Below, in pieces: positions 26,525 through 36,236 of a stretch of 64,000 bases of DNA (the stretch's first letter is position 1; each line of letters begins with the position of its first letter). The stretch comes from an uncultured Bacteroidota bacterium. Its GTDB lineage: Bacteria; Bacteroidota; Bacteroidia; Bacteroidales; VadinHA17. The notes under the pieces are model-generated. The model did not search any database and was not told where the DNA came from. It worked only from the letters and a program-made list of their open reading frames with translations. The DNA lies in the NCBI GenBank assembly GCA_903824785.1, contig CAIJYD010000081.1:1-64000 (forward strand), written 5' to 3'. The position numbers were made by a program, and so were the translations under genes.

Positions 26525-28339
26525 ATGAAACGCAGAAACTTTATTAAAACTGCAGGGTACTCTGCTGCAGGAACACTTGTTGCTTCACAATTCAATGAAA
26601 GCCAGGCATCTGCTCAGCAGGTAAAATCACAAACTGTTCAGGGCGGTAATAAGGCAACTGTTGTGGTAAAAGAGAATAAGATTTTCGTTGAAACGATAAC
26701 ACTCTCCGCAGTGATTGAAAAGGGAGTATTAACCTCCCTGAAGGATAAGCCAAACGGGGAAGAATTTATTGAAAAGCCTGATATAACTAACTTCAGGGCA
26801 TTGCAATTGTTATACCGCAACAACGAGAAGATCAATATTAACGAAGAGAAGTTTGGCAGTACCATATCGCGCCAGCTTTCTGATCAGAAGGCTGAAGTTC
26901 TGTTTCACAGCTGGGAAGGTGATGGTGTTCTTTCAATATCTGTTGATGAAGTGACGGGAGATCTGTTGATTGAACCTTCTGCCTACTCCTCCCGACCGGG
27001 AATAATGGCATGCCGGTGGAACATTTCAGGAGTTAAACCAACTCTTGATCTGGTGGCACCTCTCTTCCAGGGTATTAAGCTTAAACTTGACGATCCATTA
27101 ATAAAAAATAACAGGTGGAGGTGGCCTTCAGACTGGGAGGCCGGACTGGCTATTTTTCAGTCAAAGGAGGGAGGATTCTGGGTTCATTCACAGGACACTC
27201 AATACCGTTTCAAGGCTTTACAAACAGGAATTGAATCTGATCCTTTCATAATTGGTCTTGACAGCGAAGCTTACGGACCATTGGATGACAATCTTAGTGC
27301 CGGTGGAATCTGCTGGAGAATTAATACCTATCGTGGTGAGTGGCAGGTACCTGCGGAAAAATACCGGCAATGGTACTGGCAGGCATATAAACTGGATGCT
27401 GAGGAAAAGAGACGCAAACCATGGATAAATGATATCAGACTGGCGGTATCATGGTGCCCGGGAAAACCTGAGATCCTCGATGCTTTATCCAAAAGAGTGT
27501 CGCCAAAGAAAATTCTGCTGCACTTTTCCGACTGGAGAACAGACAGGTATGATGAGAATTATCCCGACTATTTTGCCAGTGAGAATGCCAGAACTTTCAT
27601 GAAAAAAGGCAACGAGATGGGATTTCATATTATGCCCCATTTCAACTCTATTGATATGGATCCTTCCAATCCGGTTTATGCCCAGGTTCGGGATTTCCCC
27701 TACAGATCGATTGAGACAAATCAGTTGCAGGGATGGAGCTGGTATAACAGCAGAGTGATTGGCGTTCCCGAATCAAATATGAATCGCCTTAATAACCGTG
27801 ATAAGAAAGTAATGGTTAAGATTCATCCCGGATTAACCATGTGGCGTTCAATTCTGGGGGAAAGAATACTTAACGCATCAAAGGAGCTTTCTCTGAATAC
27901 CGCTTTTATTGATGTAACACTCTGTATCTGGAACATACATAACTGCATAGTTGAAACAATGGCTCCCACTGAAGGAATGAGCAGGCTGATAAGGCATGTA
28001 TCAGAACTGGGAAACGGGCTGGCAGTTGGAGGTGAAGGATTGAACGAAATTACAGCTCAGGGGCTTTCATTTGCACAGGTACATCTCTTCAGAAGCTGGC
28101 AAACGTCAACAGAAGGACTGGAGAGGGCCGGAGGATGCAACCTGAACGAAATACTCTTCGGGAAACTTTGCCGCACGTTTGGTTATTCCAGCCTTAGTGG
28201 CAAGACCAAAGACGAGGAGCTGCGAATGCAGATTCATCTTGATCATGGCGCAATTCCAACAATAACCCTAAGATCGGCAGATGAGATAATCAATCCGAAT
28301 CCCGCAGTAAAAAGGATGCTGGAGCTGGCAAACAGTTAG
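26525..28339 (+). CDS. Tat-exported glycosidase-like protein (DUF6259-like), function unknown
   Basis: A 604-residue protein starting MKRRNFIKTAGYSAAGTLVAS, a twin-arginine signal. The first half is beta-rich (a probable supersandwich domain); the second half is TIM-barrel-like, with KILLHFSDWRTDRYDENYPDYF, MGFHIMPHFNSIDMD, LNTAFIDVTLCIWN and GLAVGGEGLNEITAQ (landmarks read separately). D in AFIDVT and E in GGEGLNE are candidate catalytic acids by position in the barrel. It resembles DUF6259-type proteins found with glycoside hydrolases; no activity is assigned. Its 3' end is only 4 bases from the convergent URO-D-like gene, leaving no space for a separate terminator. Confidence 0.55.
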   Translation: MKRRNFIKTAGYSAAGTLVASQFNESQASAQQVKSQTVQGGNKATVVVKENKIFVETITLSAVIEKGVLTSLKDKPNGEEFIEKPDITNFRALQLLYRNNEKININEEKFGSTISRQLSDQKAEVLFHSWEGDGVLSISVDEVTGDLLIEPSAYSSRPGIMACRWNISGVKPTLDLVAPLFQGIKLKLDDPLIKNNRWRWPSDWEAGLAIFQSKEGGFWVHSQDTQYRFKALQTGIESDPFIIGLDSEAYGPLDDNLSAGGICWRINTYRGEWQVPAEKYRQWYWQAYKLDAEEKRRKPWINDIRLAVSWCPGKPEILDALSKRVSPKKILLHFSDWRTDRYDENYPDYFASENARTFMKKGNEMGFHIMPHFNSIDMDPSNPVYAQVRDFPYRSIETNQLQGWSWYNSRVIGVPESNMNRLNNRDKKVMVKIHPGLTMWRSILGERILNASKELSLNTAFIDVTLCIWNIHNCIVETMAPTEGMSRLIRHVSELGNGLAVGGEGLNEITAQGLSFAQVHLFRSWQTSTEGLERAGGCNLNEILFGKLCRTFGYSSLSGKTKDEELRMQIHLDHGAIPTITLRSADEIINPNPAVKRMLELANS

Positions 28340-28343
28340 GTAT

Positions 28344-29417
28344 TCATGGGTTAATTTCCAGTGGATACTTTCCGTATTTGTGAACCGTATCGATAAGAGC
28401 CATTGCATTTGCGAGAGGTATGTCGTCGTGAAGACTGTGATCGGTTGAGAGGATATAGCCTCCTCCGGGTGCTCCGGTTTTCAGGCACTCGAGTGTTTCC
28501 TTAATAACATCTTCAGGTGACCCGGTGACCATTGTGGTCTTGTTGTTTACATTACCAATTGGACAAATCCGTCCCGGATATTTCTGCTTTATCAATGCCA
28601 GATCCATTGAGGCTGCTTTCTCTACCGGATGGTAAGCATCTATTCCTGTATCTACAAGATCGTCAAGTATTTCCCAAAGATTGCCGTCGTTATGCATAAT
28701 AACGGGAACACCAAATGACTTTAAACCTTCCACCAATTTTTTGAATGGCACTATAAAAAACTCCCTGAACTGGTCAGGCGAGATGAGTAAACCACCTGTG
28801 CCGCCCCAATCATCAGAGATATGAAAAGCATCAACGCCACCTGTTTTATAAGCTATTTTTGCACATTCGAGTGCCCATACAACAAAAGCATCTGTCATCT
28901 CATGAACCAGATCAGGCTCCATAAAAAGTGACATTGACAATGTCTCAAAATCCATAAGGTACCACGACATCATTGTAAACGGGCCGAGTAAACCTGCGGC
29001 AACAGCCAGACCGGTGTCGTTGGCAGCAATAACATCATTGAGGATCTTCAGCCTGAAAGAAGTATCCGCCTCAGGCATTGTATATTTCTGCCAATCCTCC
29101 CGGCATTTAACAGGAGTGTTGACCTGGGCTATAATCGGCCAGCCATTTTTCTGATAAGTTACTCCCCATTCGTCGGTATAAATCTCATTCAACGCATGAG
29201 GAATCTCTTCAATTCCACAAAAACCGTTAATCGGAGCCCATACCACATCGAGGCCAAGTTTTGCAGCCATCCGCACCTGTGTTTTTCCGTCATAAAGCTC
29301 TGTATTATAGCCCATTACTTCTTTCTGGAGCTTTAAGCTGAATAGATATTCCCAAACTGGCACCCGGTCGGGAGTACCACCCTTCAGAGCAATTAAAACA
29401 CGTTCTCTCGAATTCAT
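28344..29417 (-). CDS. URO-D-like family protein (H-x-D...H type)
   Basis: A 357-residue PF01208-like protein that is the last gene of the long minus-strand locus. The metal site reads H242-N-D244 in IMHNDG, with H327 in LSTDHSLHDD in place of the second Cys of MtaA. HISDDWGGTGG near residue 199 matches [10 protein letters not shown] in the 61530-62546 paralog. It is coded 27 bases after the AGE epimerase gene, so it probably acts in the same sugar pathway. Its cytoplasmic location separates it from the secreted hydrolases upstream. Reaction unknown. Confidence 0.7.
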   Translation of the reverse strand: MNSRERVLIALKGGTPDRVPVWEYLFSLKLQKEVMGYNTELYDGKTQVRMAAKLGLDVVWAPINGFCGIEEIPHALNEIYTDEWGVTYQKNGWPIIAQVNTPVKCREDWQKYTMPEADTSFRLKILNDVIAANDTGLAVAAGLLGPFTMMSWYLMDFETLSMSLFMEPDLVHEMTDAFVVWALECAKIAYKTGGVDAFHISDDWGGTGGLLISPDQFREFFIVPFKKLVEGLKSFGVPVIMHNDGNLWEILDDLVDTGIDAYHPVEKAASMDLALIKQKYPGRICPIGNVNNKTTMVTGSPEDVIKETLECLKTGAPGGGYILSTDHSLHDDIPLANAMALIDTVHKYGKYPLEINP

Positions 29418-29442
29418 AGTTCGTTTAAATAATAAAAATAGT

Positions 29443-29461
29443 CATTAACCATTAACCATTA
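29443..29461. repeat. Short heptamer repeat (CCATTAA units)
   Basis: About 2.7 copies of the same heptamer seen at 23795 and 45971, here in the opposite orientation. It overlaps the last codons of the epimerase gene: the C-terminal residues LMVNG and the stop codon are encoded by the repeat itself. Confidence 0.85.
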
Positions 29462-30701
29462 AATCAATTCTTTTCATAAGTTCCATCATTGCCCGGCCAT
29501 TATGGTAAGGACATTTCCACGGATCTATCTTCCAGTCATTCCGGTAATATGGTGAAGGATCATCAGCAGGTTCCTCCAGATAAGGCACTCCCAACCTGTT
29601 AAGTTTGGTGAACCATTCTCCCCTTTCGTGGTCGATAAGACAGGTATCGATAAACTTCCATGACAATTTTACTGTATTCCAGTATTTTACATCCCCGGTT
29701 AATTCGAAGGCGTTCATAAAACCCACGAGTGTTTCCGCCTGCTGCCACCAGTGTTTATTGGTTTTTACATGACTCCCGAACCGTGTTGACTCAAGAAAAA
29801 GGCCACCGTCTTTGTCAACAGCTACCCGCTCAATATTATCGGCCATTCGGATAGCCATAAGGCGCATCTTTTCTATTATCTCCCTGTTGCCCAGGATCTC
29901 AGCAGCTTCCCATAAAAGCCACGACCCTTCAATATCGTGGCCGAATGAACATATCCCTTTCGATGAACCGGCTTCATTGAACGCTTCATCGAAGAAAATT
30001 CCAAAATGACCATTTTCCCTGATGATCTTACCAAGAAAAAGGTTCATCAGTTCAGTAAGTCTAAGCTCGACCTTTGGATCTTTCCATACTTTATACAGAG
30101 CAGCCCATGCTTCAAGGAGATGAAGATGGGTATTCATCGATTTTGGCTCATTATTATCGGCCATACGATTTTCGCCATAGATCTTCCAGTCGCGGGTAAA
30201 AGATTCCCTGTAACCAATGTTATCCGGATCTTTGGTTTTTTCCTCGAGGAGCGCAAAAAATCCTCTGATTTTCTGCATCACGGCATCGAGCGGACGAAAC
30301 TCATAATATTTACAAAGAGAATAGATCACAAAAGCCTGGGCGTAGGTATGTTTTATATCGTTCGCCACCTTATTGTCTGACGATAATTCCATATAATAAC
30401 CCCCAAGTTCTTTATCCTCAAAGTCTTCGGTAACAACCCTGTATGCTTTATCAGCAATTGCTGCATATTCACTGTTCCCCTCCAGCATTGCAGCTGCAGA
30501 AAATGTCCATAAGATCCTGGCATTCAAAACGCTGGTCTTATTGGCTGTCAGCACCGGGTTTCCTTCCAGATCAACGGCTCCGTAGAATCCGTGTCCCTCT
30601 TTTTCAACCCCATATTTCATCCAGTAGGGAAGAATATCATTATGCAGTTCTGAACTGAAATAGTCGCGATACTGCTTTAATTCATTTTTTACTGAATCCA
30701 T
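29445..30701 (-). CDS. AGE family epimerase, cellobiose 2-epimerase-like
   Basis: A 418-residue cytoplasmic enzyme of the N-acylglucosamine 2-epimerase family, an (alpha/alpha)6 barrel. GHGFYGAVDLEGNP, TSVLNARILWTFSAA, MNTHLHLLEAW, FGHDIEGSWLL and WWQQAETLVGFM contain the conserved His, Glu and Trp residues of cellobiose 2-epimerase and mannose isomerase-type members. Such enzymes interconvert the C2 epimers of sugars at a reducing end, for instance glucosyl/mannosyl disaccharides. In this locus it could convert mannose-ended oligosaccharides or free mannose. It lies 49 bases after the last GH38 gene. Its C-terminal five residues come from a heptamer repeat. Confidence 0.8.
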   Translation of the reverse strand: MDSVKNELKQYRDYFSSELHNDILPYWMKYGVEKEGHGFYGAVDLEGNPVLTANKTSVLNARILWTFSAAAMLEGNSEYAAIADKAYRVVTEDFEDKELGGYYMELSSDNKVANDIKHTYAQAFVIYSLCKYYEFRPLDAVMQKIRGFFALLEEKTKDPDNIGYRESFTRDWKIYGENRMADNNEPKSMNTHLHLLEAWAALYKVWKDPKVELRLTELMNLFLGKIIRENGHFGIFFDEAFNEAGSSKGICSFGHDIEGSWLLWEAAEILGNREIIEKMRLMAIRMADNIERVAVDKDGGLFLESTRFGSHVKTNKHWWQQAETLVGFMNAFELTGDVKYWNTVKLSWKFIDTCLIDHERGEWFTKLNRLGVPYLEEPADDPSPYYRNDWKIDPWKCPYHNGRAMMELMKRIDLMVNG

Positions 30702-30750
30702 ATTTTACTTTATATTTTTGTACCATTTTATTTAAACAACCGATAAACAG

Positions 30751-33441
30751 CTATTTTATTTTATATGTTTCAATGGAATATTTTCCAATATCCAGGTTAA
30801 ACAGCTTTCCGTTCTGACCGGTATCCTCTCCCTCCTCTTCAATGATATTTGTTTTCAGAAGTTTCTTAACCGGAAAAAACGATCCGACCTTTATTTTCTG
30901 ATCTGAGCCGCTCATGTCCACTACTCTCATTATCAAACTATTATCATCTTCGGATTTCTTTAAAGCAGTTAATACAATCTGGTTACCCTGTGCGGAGAAA
31001 AAACTCTCCTCTTCGCCAAGAGGTCTCTTCATGGAACTCACCGGGTCAAGAACGGTATAAAGCCTGTTACGGGCCTGTTTGCCTTCCTGAAAACCGTTTT
31101 TCCATCCGGGTTCATGAATAAACAGTGAAAAAGAAAAATGGTGATCACCGAGCTGCAGGTAGTCATTACCTTCCCAGTGACAACTTTTCCTTGAAGCCAT
31201 GAGAATCGGTTGCAATAGAGTTTTGGAAGTTGGATTGGTTGTAGGGTCGAGGTAATCGAAGGCTATAACGCTCGAGCTGATTGTTGCTCCAAACGCGTTA
31301 TCGGAGGCATTCACCCAATCTATTAAAGTTCTGGGATGAACCAATCGGCAATCGGTGGTATAATTATATCCTGCAGCACCTTTCAGTTCGTCTTTGCCTA
31401 CCTCAACAACACCCATTGGCACCTCGTAAGTAATCTTTGAGGAACTCATGTTTAAAGGAAAAGCTGCCCTGAATTCGCGATAAAGAATCCCCTGCCAGTT
31501 TTTAATGTCAATCTCAAAATCGATCTGTTTTTTCTGGTTATAGATAATAATTGTCTCCTCTACAACGGCATAGCGTACCTGCTGCCTGAACCGGAAGGAT
31601 GTAAATACCGGGCCATCCGTTACTTTTTCCCATTTAGTGTTATAATTCCCTGTCTTATCAAAACCCTCCATCGATGGCTGCTGGATATCTGTGAATTCAC
31701 CTGCTCCATTACCAACAGACTGCATTGTAAAAACTTCCCCGAGAGTAAATTTCGAGGCATCGATCACATCCTTTCCGAGTGTTTTGTCAAATAGTTTTTC
31801 AATTCCGCCTTTTCCAAAACGGACCGAAAAGAAACGGTTTTCAAAATCGGGGCTGAATGTAAGATTCTCCGTTTTCAGAGGTTTGGGTGAAGGTTTTACA
31901 TAAAAGGTTCGATACCCTACCGATGGGATATCTGTTGCAATAAAGGATATTAAGCAGGATTTAAGGGAACCGTCGCTGAAACAGACTTTCTGAGTCAACT
32001 GTATGCTTATCTGATTCTTAGCCGCATCCAACAGGTCAACTCCAAAAGCTTCTCCCATGTTAAACGAGCAAGAGAAGGTAACAGGATCATTTCTTTTCCA
32101 GTTTAGTCCGTTAAAAACCACCATAGGAATTCCGGGATTTTTAAAGTCGATTTTTGAAGCAATCCTCAGAAGGGCTCCATTCAGCAGATCCGAGGCATCG
32201 TCGCGCGACTTGGCGAATTTTGCAAGAAAAAGCCTGTCTGTTATTTCTCCACCTTTCCCGCCCCAGCCATGATCGGGATAGATCTTTGCCTCCCAGGCTT
32301 CATTGAATTTAAGCTTGTCATAACTTCTGAAATTTCCTTCCATCAATGAATTTACCGCTGCAAATTTTTCAGCATCGGGAAGAAGTATATCTGCCTCACG
32401 GCTTGCAGAAATGGCAAAATGGTGTGAAGGGCCATGAATATAAAGCCACACAGCCGGACGTTCACCTGAGATTTTCTTAATTTCAGTGGAGTTCTCGCAG
32501 ATGGCATTCAGGCAGGTGTTCAGATTTCCGTATTTGAAAGGAGGAAGGGTGACTTTTACTTTGTCGCCATTTTCGTTTTCAATATAGCTGATACTATTCC
32601 AGAGAGCAATAAACGGATCACAGTTTTTTACCGGTTTCTGATCCCAGATAAATTCATAGTTCAGCAATGCAGGGATAATAACTTTTTTTGAATTTTCATT
32701 GTAATAGCTGCCCCAGAATAAAACCTCCCTGGCCATCTCATTAATCGCAACTGAATTCTCTTTTCCAAGAATATTAAAGAATTCAATATAATGTCCTGAT
32801 GAGAACATGGTTACTTTAGAGTTATCGGGGCTATACCAGTCAAATACTCCTTTTTCATGCCTGCTGACAAACATATTATTTACACCCGATTTTGCCAGAA
32901 TCTGTGACATTTGAAGAGTACGGCCGGGCACATCGGAATTATAATATGTGTCTGATTTATACCCGTTGAAATTATCTGAAAGCCATTTTTTACCAAGATA
33001 GAGCTCTCTTATCAGCGATTCGCCGGTGAACATCTCTTCATAAGGCTGGGTATAAGTGGCCCCAACAAGTATCCGTCCTTCAGCCAATCCTTTCTGTATC
33101 TCTGCTTTTTTTTCAGGGTGGCGGTTCAGATATTCAACAATTATTGATGTCTGCTCTATATCCATCCTGAATCCCGGATCCTCTCCCAGCCTTTTAAGGT
33201 AAGGGGTCATCCAGAGAGTATCGCGCATAATTATACACTTCTCCACCTCATCAACCCATCCAAGATCCTGATGTGTAGTGATTGACAAGAGAATTTCACC
33301 TTTCGAGCAAACCGATTCTGAAATTTTCTTAAGAAGGGTATAAGTGTCATTATTACATTTAAACACCCCATTGACTACCTGTGCCTCAGCCAGAATGGAT
33401 ACCGAGAAAAACAGACTCAGCAGACAGAATAATTTCTTCAT
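30751..33441 (-). CDS. Secreted GH38-like alpha-mannosidase, copy 1 of 4
   Basis: An 896-residue secreted protein (signal MKKLFCLLSLFFSVSILAEAQ). The GH38 N-terminal domain has the zinc pair H57-x-D59 in TTHQDLGW and the likely nucleophile D170 in NSDVPGRTLQM; IHGPSHHFAISASREAD matches the HHDA-type loop, and YPDHGWGGKGG is shared with copies 2 and 4. The last 400 residues are the beta-rich GH38 C-terminal region. GH38 enzymes are retaining alpha-mannosidases. The V-P-G-R form differs from classical D-x-F-G-H-S, so this is a divergent clade with untested specificity. It is 6 bases from copy 2. Confidence 0.75.
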   Translation of the reverse strand: MKKLFCLLSLFFSVSILAEAQVVNGVFKCNNDTYTLLKKISESVCSKGEILLSITTHQDLGWVDEVEKCIIMRDTLWMTPYLKRLGEDPGFRMDIEQTSIIVEYLNRHPEKKAEIQKGLAEGRILVGATYTQPYEEMFTGESLIRELYLGKKWLSDNFNGYKSDTYYNSDVPGRTLQMSQILAKSGVNNMFVSRHEKGVFDWYSPDNSKVTMFSSGHYIEFFNILGKENSVAINEMAREVLFWGSYYNENSKKVIIPALLNYEFIWDQKPVKNCDPFIALWNSISYIENENGDKVKVTLPPFKYGNLNTCLNAICENSTEIKKISGERPAVWLYIHGPSHHFAISASREADILLPDAEKFAAVNSLMEGNFRSYDKLKFNEAWEAKIYPDHGWGGKGGEITDRLFLAKFAKSRDDASDLLNGALLRIASKIDFKNPGIPMVVFNGLNWKRNDPVTFSCSFNMGEAFGVDLLDAAKNQISIQLTQKVCFSDGSLKSCLISFIATDIPSVGYRTFYVKPSPKPLKTENLTFSPDFENRFFSVRFGKGGIEKLFDKTLGKDVIDASKFTLGEVFTMQSVGNGAGEFTDIQQPSMEGFDKTGNYNTKWEKVTDGPVFTSFRFRQQVRYAVVEETIIIYNQKKQIDFEIDIKNWQGILYREFRAAFPLNMSSSKITYEVPMGVVEVGKDELKGAAGYNYTTDCRLVHPRTLIDWVNASDNAFGATISSSVIAFDYLDPTTNPTSKTLLQPILMASRKSCHWEGNDYLQLGDHHFSFSLFIHEPGWKNGFQEGKQARNRLYTVLDPVSSMKRPLGEEESFFSAQGNQIVLTALKKSEDDNSLIMRVVDMSGSDQKIKVGSFFPVKKLLKTNIIEEEGEDTGQNGKLFNLDIGKYSIETYKIK

Positions 33442-33447
33442 AATTAT

Positions 33448-36141
33448 CTACTTCATGAATAATTTGATGGTCTCTATTGAATGATGCCCAACCTTTAACC
33501 CAATGGCTGAACCGTTTCCGGGAAGAGGCTTTCCCTCCTCCTCTATCAGGTTTGTGATCTCAGCTTTCAGGAAAGGAGCTGACAGTGTGATTTTTGCATC
33601 AGCATCAATGCCCTCCATATCATAGCAACGGATTATTACATTTTCATCATCCTCACATCTTTTTACAGTGCTGAGTACAAGATTTTTATTTTCAACTGAA
33701 ATGAAACTCATCGTTTCAGCCATGGTTCCGTCGGAGGAGGAAGGTTTTGAGATCACCGCCCTCAGGGGCTGGTTCGACTGAGTACCAAGACGGTAACCAT
33801 TTTTCCAGTCACCTTTGTGGGAATAAAGGGAAAATGTATAATTATGGTCGCCCGGCTGAAGATAATAGTTGCCTTCTCCATGGCAACTCTTCCGGCTTGC
33901 AAGCAGAACAGGCTGGAGAATAGCATATCCGGCAGGATCTGAAGTCGGATCGATCCAGTCGAACACTGCCACATCGGAGCTTATTGTTATTCCGGTATTT
34001 CCATCTGATGCGGAAAACCAATCCTGAACCTCACGCGGATGCACATTTACGCAAGGGGTATCATAAATCTGCGATTTCTTGGAGAACCCTGCCGCTCCGG
34101 CAATTTCATCCTTTCCAATCCGCACCACTCCCATCGGTACCTCATAGGCAACCTCCGTATTTGTCTGGTTTACAGGGAAAGCCAGTCTGAATTCGCGGTA
34201 GCGCTCCCCGTCAAATCCGTTTAACTCTACATGAACATCGATGCGTTTAAGTGTTTTATACAATATAACCTGCTGAACGACTGTTACATGGTCAATCTCT
34301 TTTTTGAACTCATATACATCGCGCACAGGACCACCTGATACGAGTGCCCATGGCTGTTTATGCAGACTTAGTTTATCGAAACCCTCCATTGTGGGCTGCT
34401 GAACATCTGTAAATTCACCTGCTCCGTTGCCTACCGACTGCATTGTGAATAGTTCAGCACCAAGAAACTTATCTGTTCTGAGAAGATTCACCGATAACTC
34501 TTTATCAAATACCGATTTAATACCGCCATCGGCAAATTCGATCTTATAAAACCGGTTTTCATAAACGGAGCCGGTATTCTTATAATCACCTGCGTAAGCT
34601 AAAGGTTTCCCTTTTGCGAGGTAATAAGTTTTATATCCGACAGATGGAACTTTTTCTGCCACAAAAAGAAAAGTAAGCACCTCATCTTTTTTACCATTAA
34701 TCTGATGTTCATCAATAAGCTGATAAGGTATCTCTTTCCCCTTTTCGTCAAGAAGTCTGAAGATATTCTGTTCATTGCCTTCTGCGTCAAGTGTAAATTT
34801 CACCAGATCAGTACGTTCCCAGGAAAGTGTGTTAAAAACAGTTATGGCTATATCCGACTTTGAGAAATGGATCCTTGAAGCGATGTTATTCATCGATTTT
34901 TCCAGAATATCAGAGGCGATGGTTCCGGCCTTTTCAAAAGCAGTACGAAAAGCTCTGTCAGTAAGAGCCCCAAATTTACCACCCCAGCCATGGTCAGGAT
35001 AAATAGCATTTTCCCAGGCGGTTGTAAAAGATAGCTGCGGATAATTCTTAAATGAACCTGACTGAAGAGCATCGAAGGTTGCAAGTTTCTCGGCAGAGGT
35101 AAGCAAACGTGAAGCCTCCCTTGACGCCTTAAGTGCCCGCTGATGAGAAGGTCCATGGATATAGAGCCAGACATCCGGACGCTCTCCCATTATTGAGGTG
35201 AAAGCGGGTTTCCCTTTGGTAACGGCCTCCATCCATTCTGTTCCTGTTGAATATTTAATGGAAGGTCGTTTTAATGAAGAGGATTTTGAATTCCAGTCCT
35301 TAAAAAAAGCATCATAATCGGGAGGTGTTGCAAAGTCGTGAGAATAGAGGAATGGCAATTCCGGCTTAATTTGTCTTTTCCTGAAATAACTGTTCCATTC
35401 CACCAGCATATCTGAAAAAGCTGCAGAAAGGGAATCTATGTTGGTCTGAGCGAGCCTTACCGGTATTCCCGCCTCATCATACTGACCCGGAGTGAAGCAG
35501 GTTACATAGCTGCCGTCGGGGCTGTACCATCTGTATATGCCCGGCTGATACCGGCTGAACTGCATATATGGAATCCCTGCTTTAGAGAGGATCTGAGCCA
35601 TTTGAAGCGATCTTCCGGGAACATCCTCATTCCAGTAGGTCTTAAAATCGCAGCCCGGTAAAGTTTTCTTAAGCCATTTGCGACCAAGATAAGTTTGTCT
35701 GATAAGAGATTCGCCATCATACATTGATTCGTATGGCTGCTTGTAAGTGGCTCCCCAGTCAAGGCGTCCTTCCCGGGTAAATTTCAGGATCTCATTATAA
35801 GATTCCGGATGCCGTTGAAGATATTCTCTCAGGCTAAGGCCGTCTTCGACAGAAAACTTAAACTCAGGATTACTTCTTAATCGTGCCAGTACAGGAGTAA
35901 TCATTTTCACATCGCGAAACTCAATGCACTTTCCGATACTGTCCATCCATGCAATATCCTGATGTGATGATGGCATCACGCTGACAACCCCACCTTTAAA
36001 ATAGGAATAATCCCCTTTTTTGTCTCCTTTGGAAGGTGGCTGCGATTGCCCTGTAACTTGAAAAGTACTCCAGAGGATCAGACTCAGGAAGAAAATAACT
36101 GAGCTGGATTTACGGATCAAAGAATTTGCAGTGTTCATCAT
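33448..36141 (-). CDS. Secreted GH38-like alpha-mannosidase, copy 2 of 4
   Basis: An 897-residue secreted protein with signal region SSVIFFLSLILWSTFQVTGQ. Zinc-site residues are H60-x-D62 in SSHQDIAWMD, the probable nucleophile is D173 in NEDVPGRSLQM, and the second metal loop is IHGPSHQRALKASREAS. Closest relatives in the window are copies 1 and 4 by shared YPDHGWGGKFG, TDVQQPTMEGFD and RKSCHGEGNYYLQPGDH. A 95-base gap upstream separates it from copy 3, with an AT-rich leader that could hold an internal promoter. Substrate differences from copy 1 are expected because the two copies are clearly diverged rather than recent duplicates. Confidence 0.75.
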   Translation of the reverse strand: MMNTANSLIRKSSSVIFFLSLILWSTFQVTGQSQPPSKGDKKGDYSYFKGGVVSVMPSSHQDIAWMDSIGKCIEFRDVKMITPVLARLRSNPEFKFSVEDGLSLREYLQRHPESYNEILKFTREGRLDWGATYKQPYESMYDGESLIRQTYLGRKWLKKTLPGCDFKTYWNEDVPGRSLQMAQILSKAGIPYMQFSRYQPGIYRWYSPDGSYVTCFTPGQYDEAGIPVRLAQTNIDSLSAAFSDMLVEWNSYFRKRQIKPELPFLYSHDFATPPDYDAFFKDWNSKSSSLKRPSIKYSTGTEWMEAVTKGKPAFTSIMGERPDVWLYIHGPSHQRALKASREASRLLTSAEKLATFDALQSGSFKNYPQLSFTTAWENAIYPDHGWGGKFGALTDRAFRTAFEKAGTIASDILEKSMNNIASRIHFSKSDIAITVFNTLSWERTDLVKFTLDAEGNEQNIFRLLDEKGKEIPYQLIDEHQINGKKDEVLTFLFVAEKVPSVGYKTYYLAKGKPLAYAGDYKNTGSVYENRFYKIEFADGGIKSVFDKELSVNLLRTDKFLGAELFTMQSVGNGAGEFTDVQQPTMEGFDKLSLHKQPWALVSGGPVRDVYEFKKEIDHVTVVQQVILYKTLKRIDVHVELNGFDGERYREFRLAFPVNQTNTEVAYEVPMGVVRIGKDEIAGAAGFSKKSQIYDTPCVNVHPREVQDWFSASDGNTGITISSDVAVFDWIDPTSDPAGYAILQPVLLASRKSCHGEGNYYLQPGDHNYTFSLYSHKGDWKNGYRLGTQSNQPLRAVISKPSSSDGTMAETMSFISVENKNLVLSTVKRCEDDENVIIRCYDMEGIDADAKITLSAPFLKAEITNLIEEEGKPLPGNGSAIGLKVGHHSIETIKLFMK

Positions 36142-36236
36142 AGAATAGTTGTATTAAAAAGTATGTTATGTTTTTTGTTGTCTCAAAAGCTAAAATATCT
36201 CTTTGTCAATATAAGAACAAAAACCAAAAATTCAAA

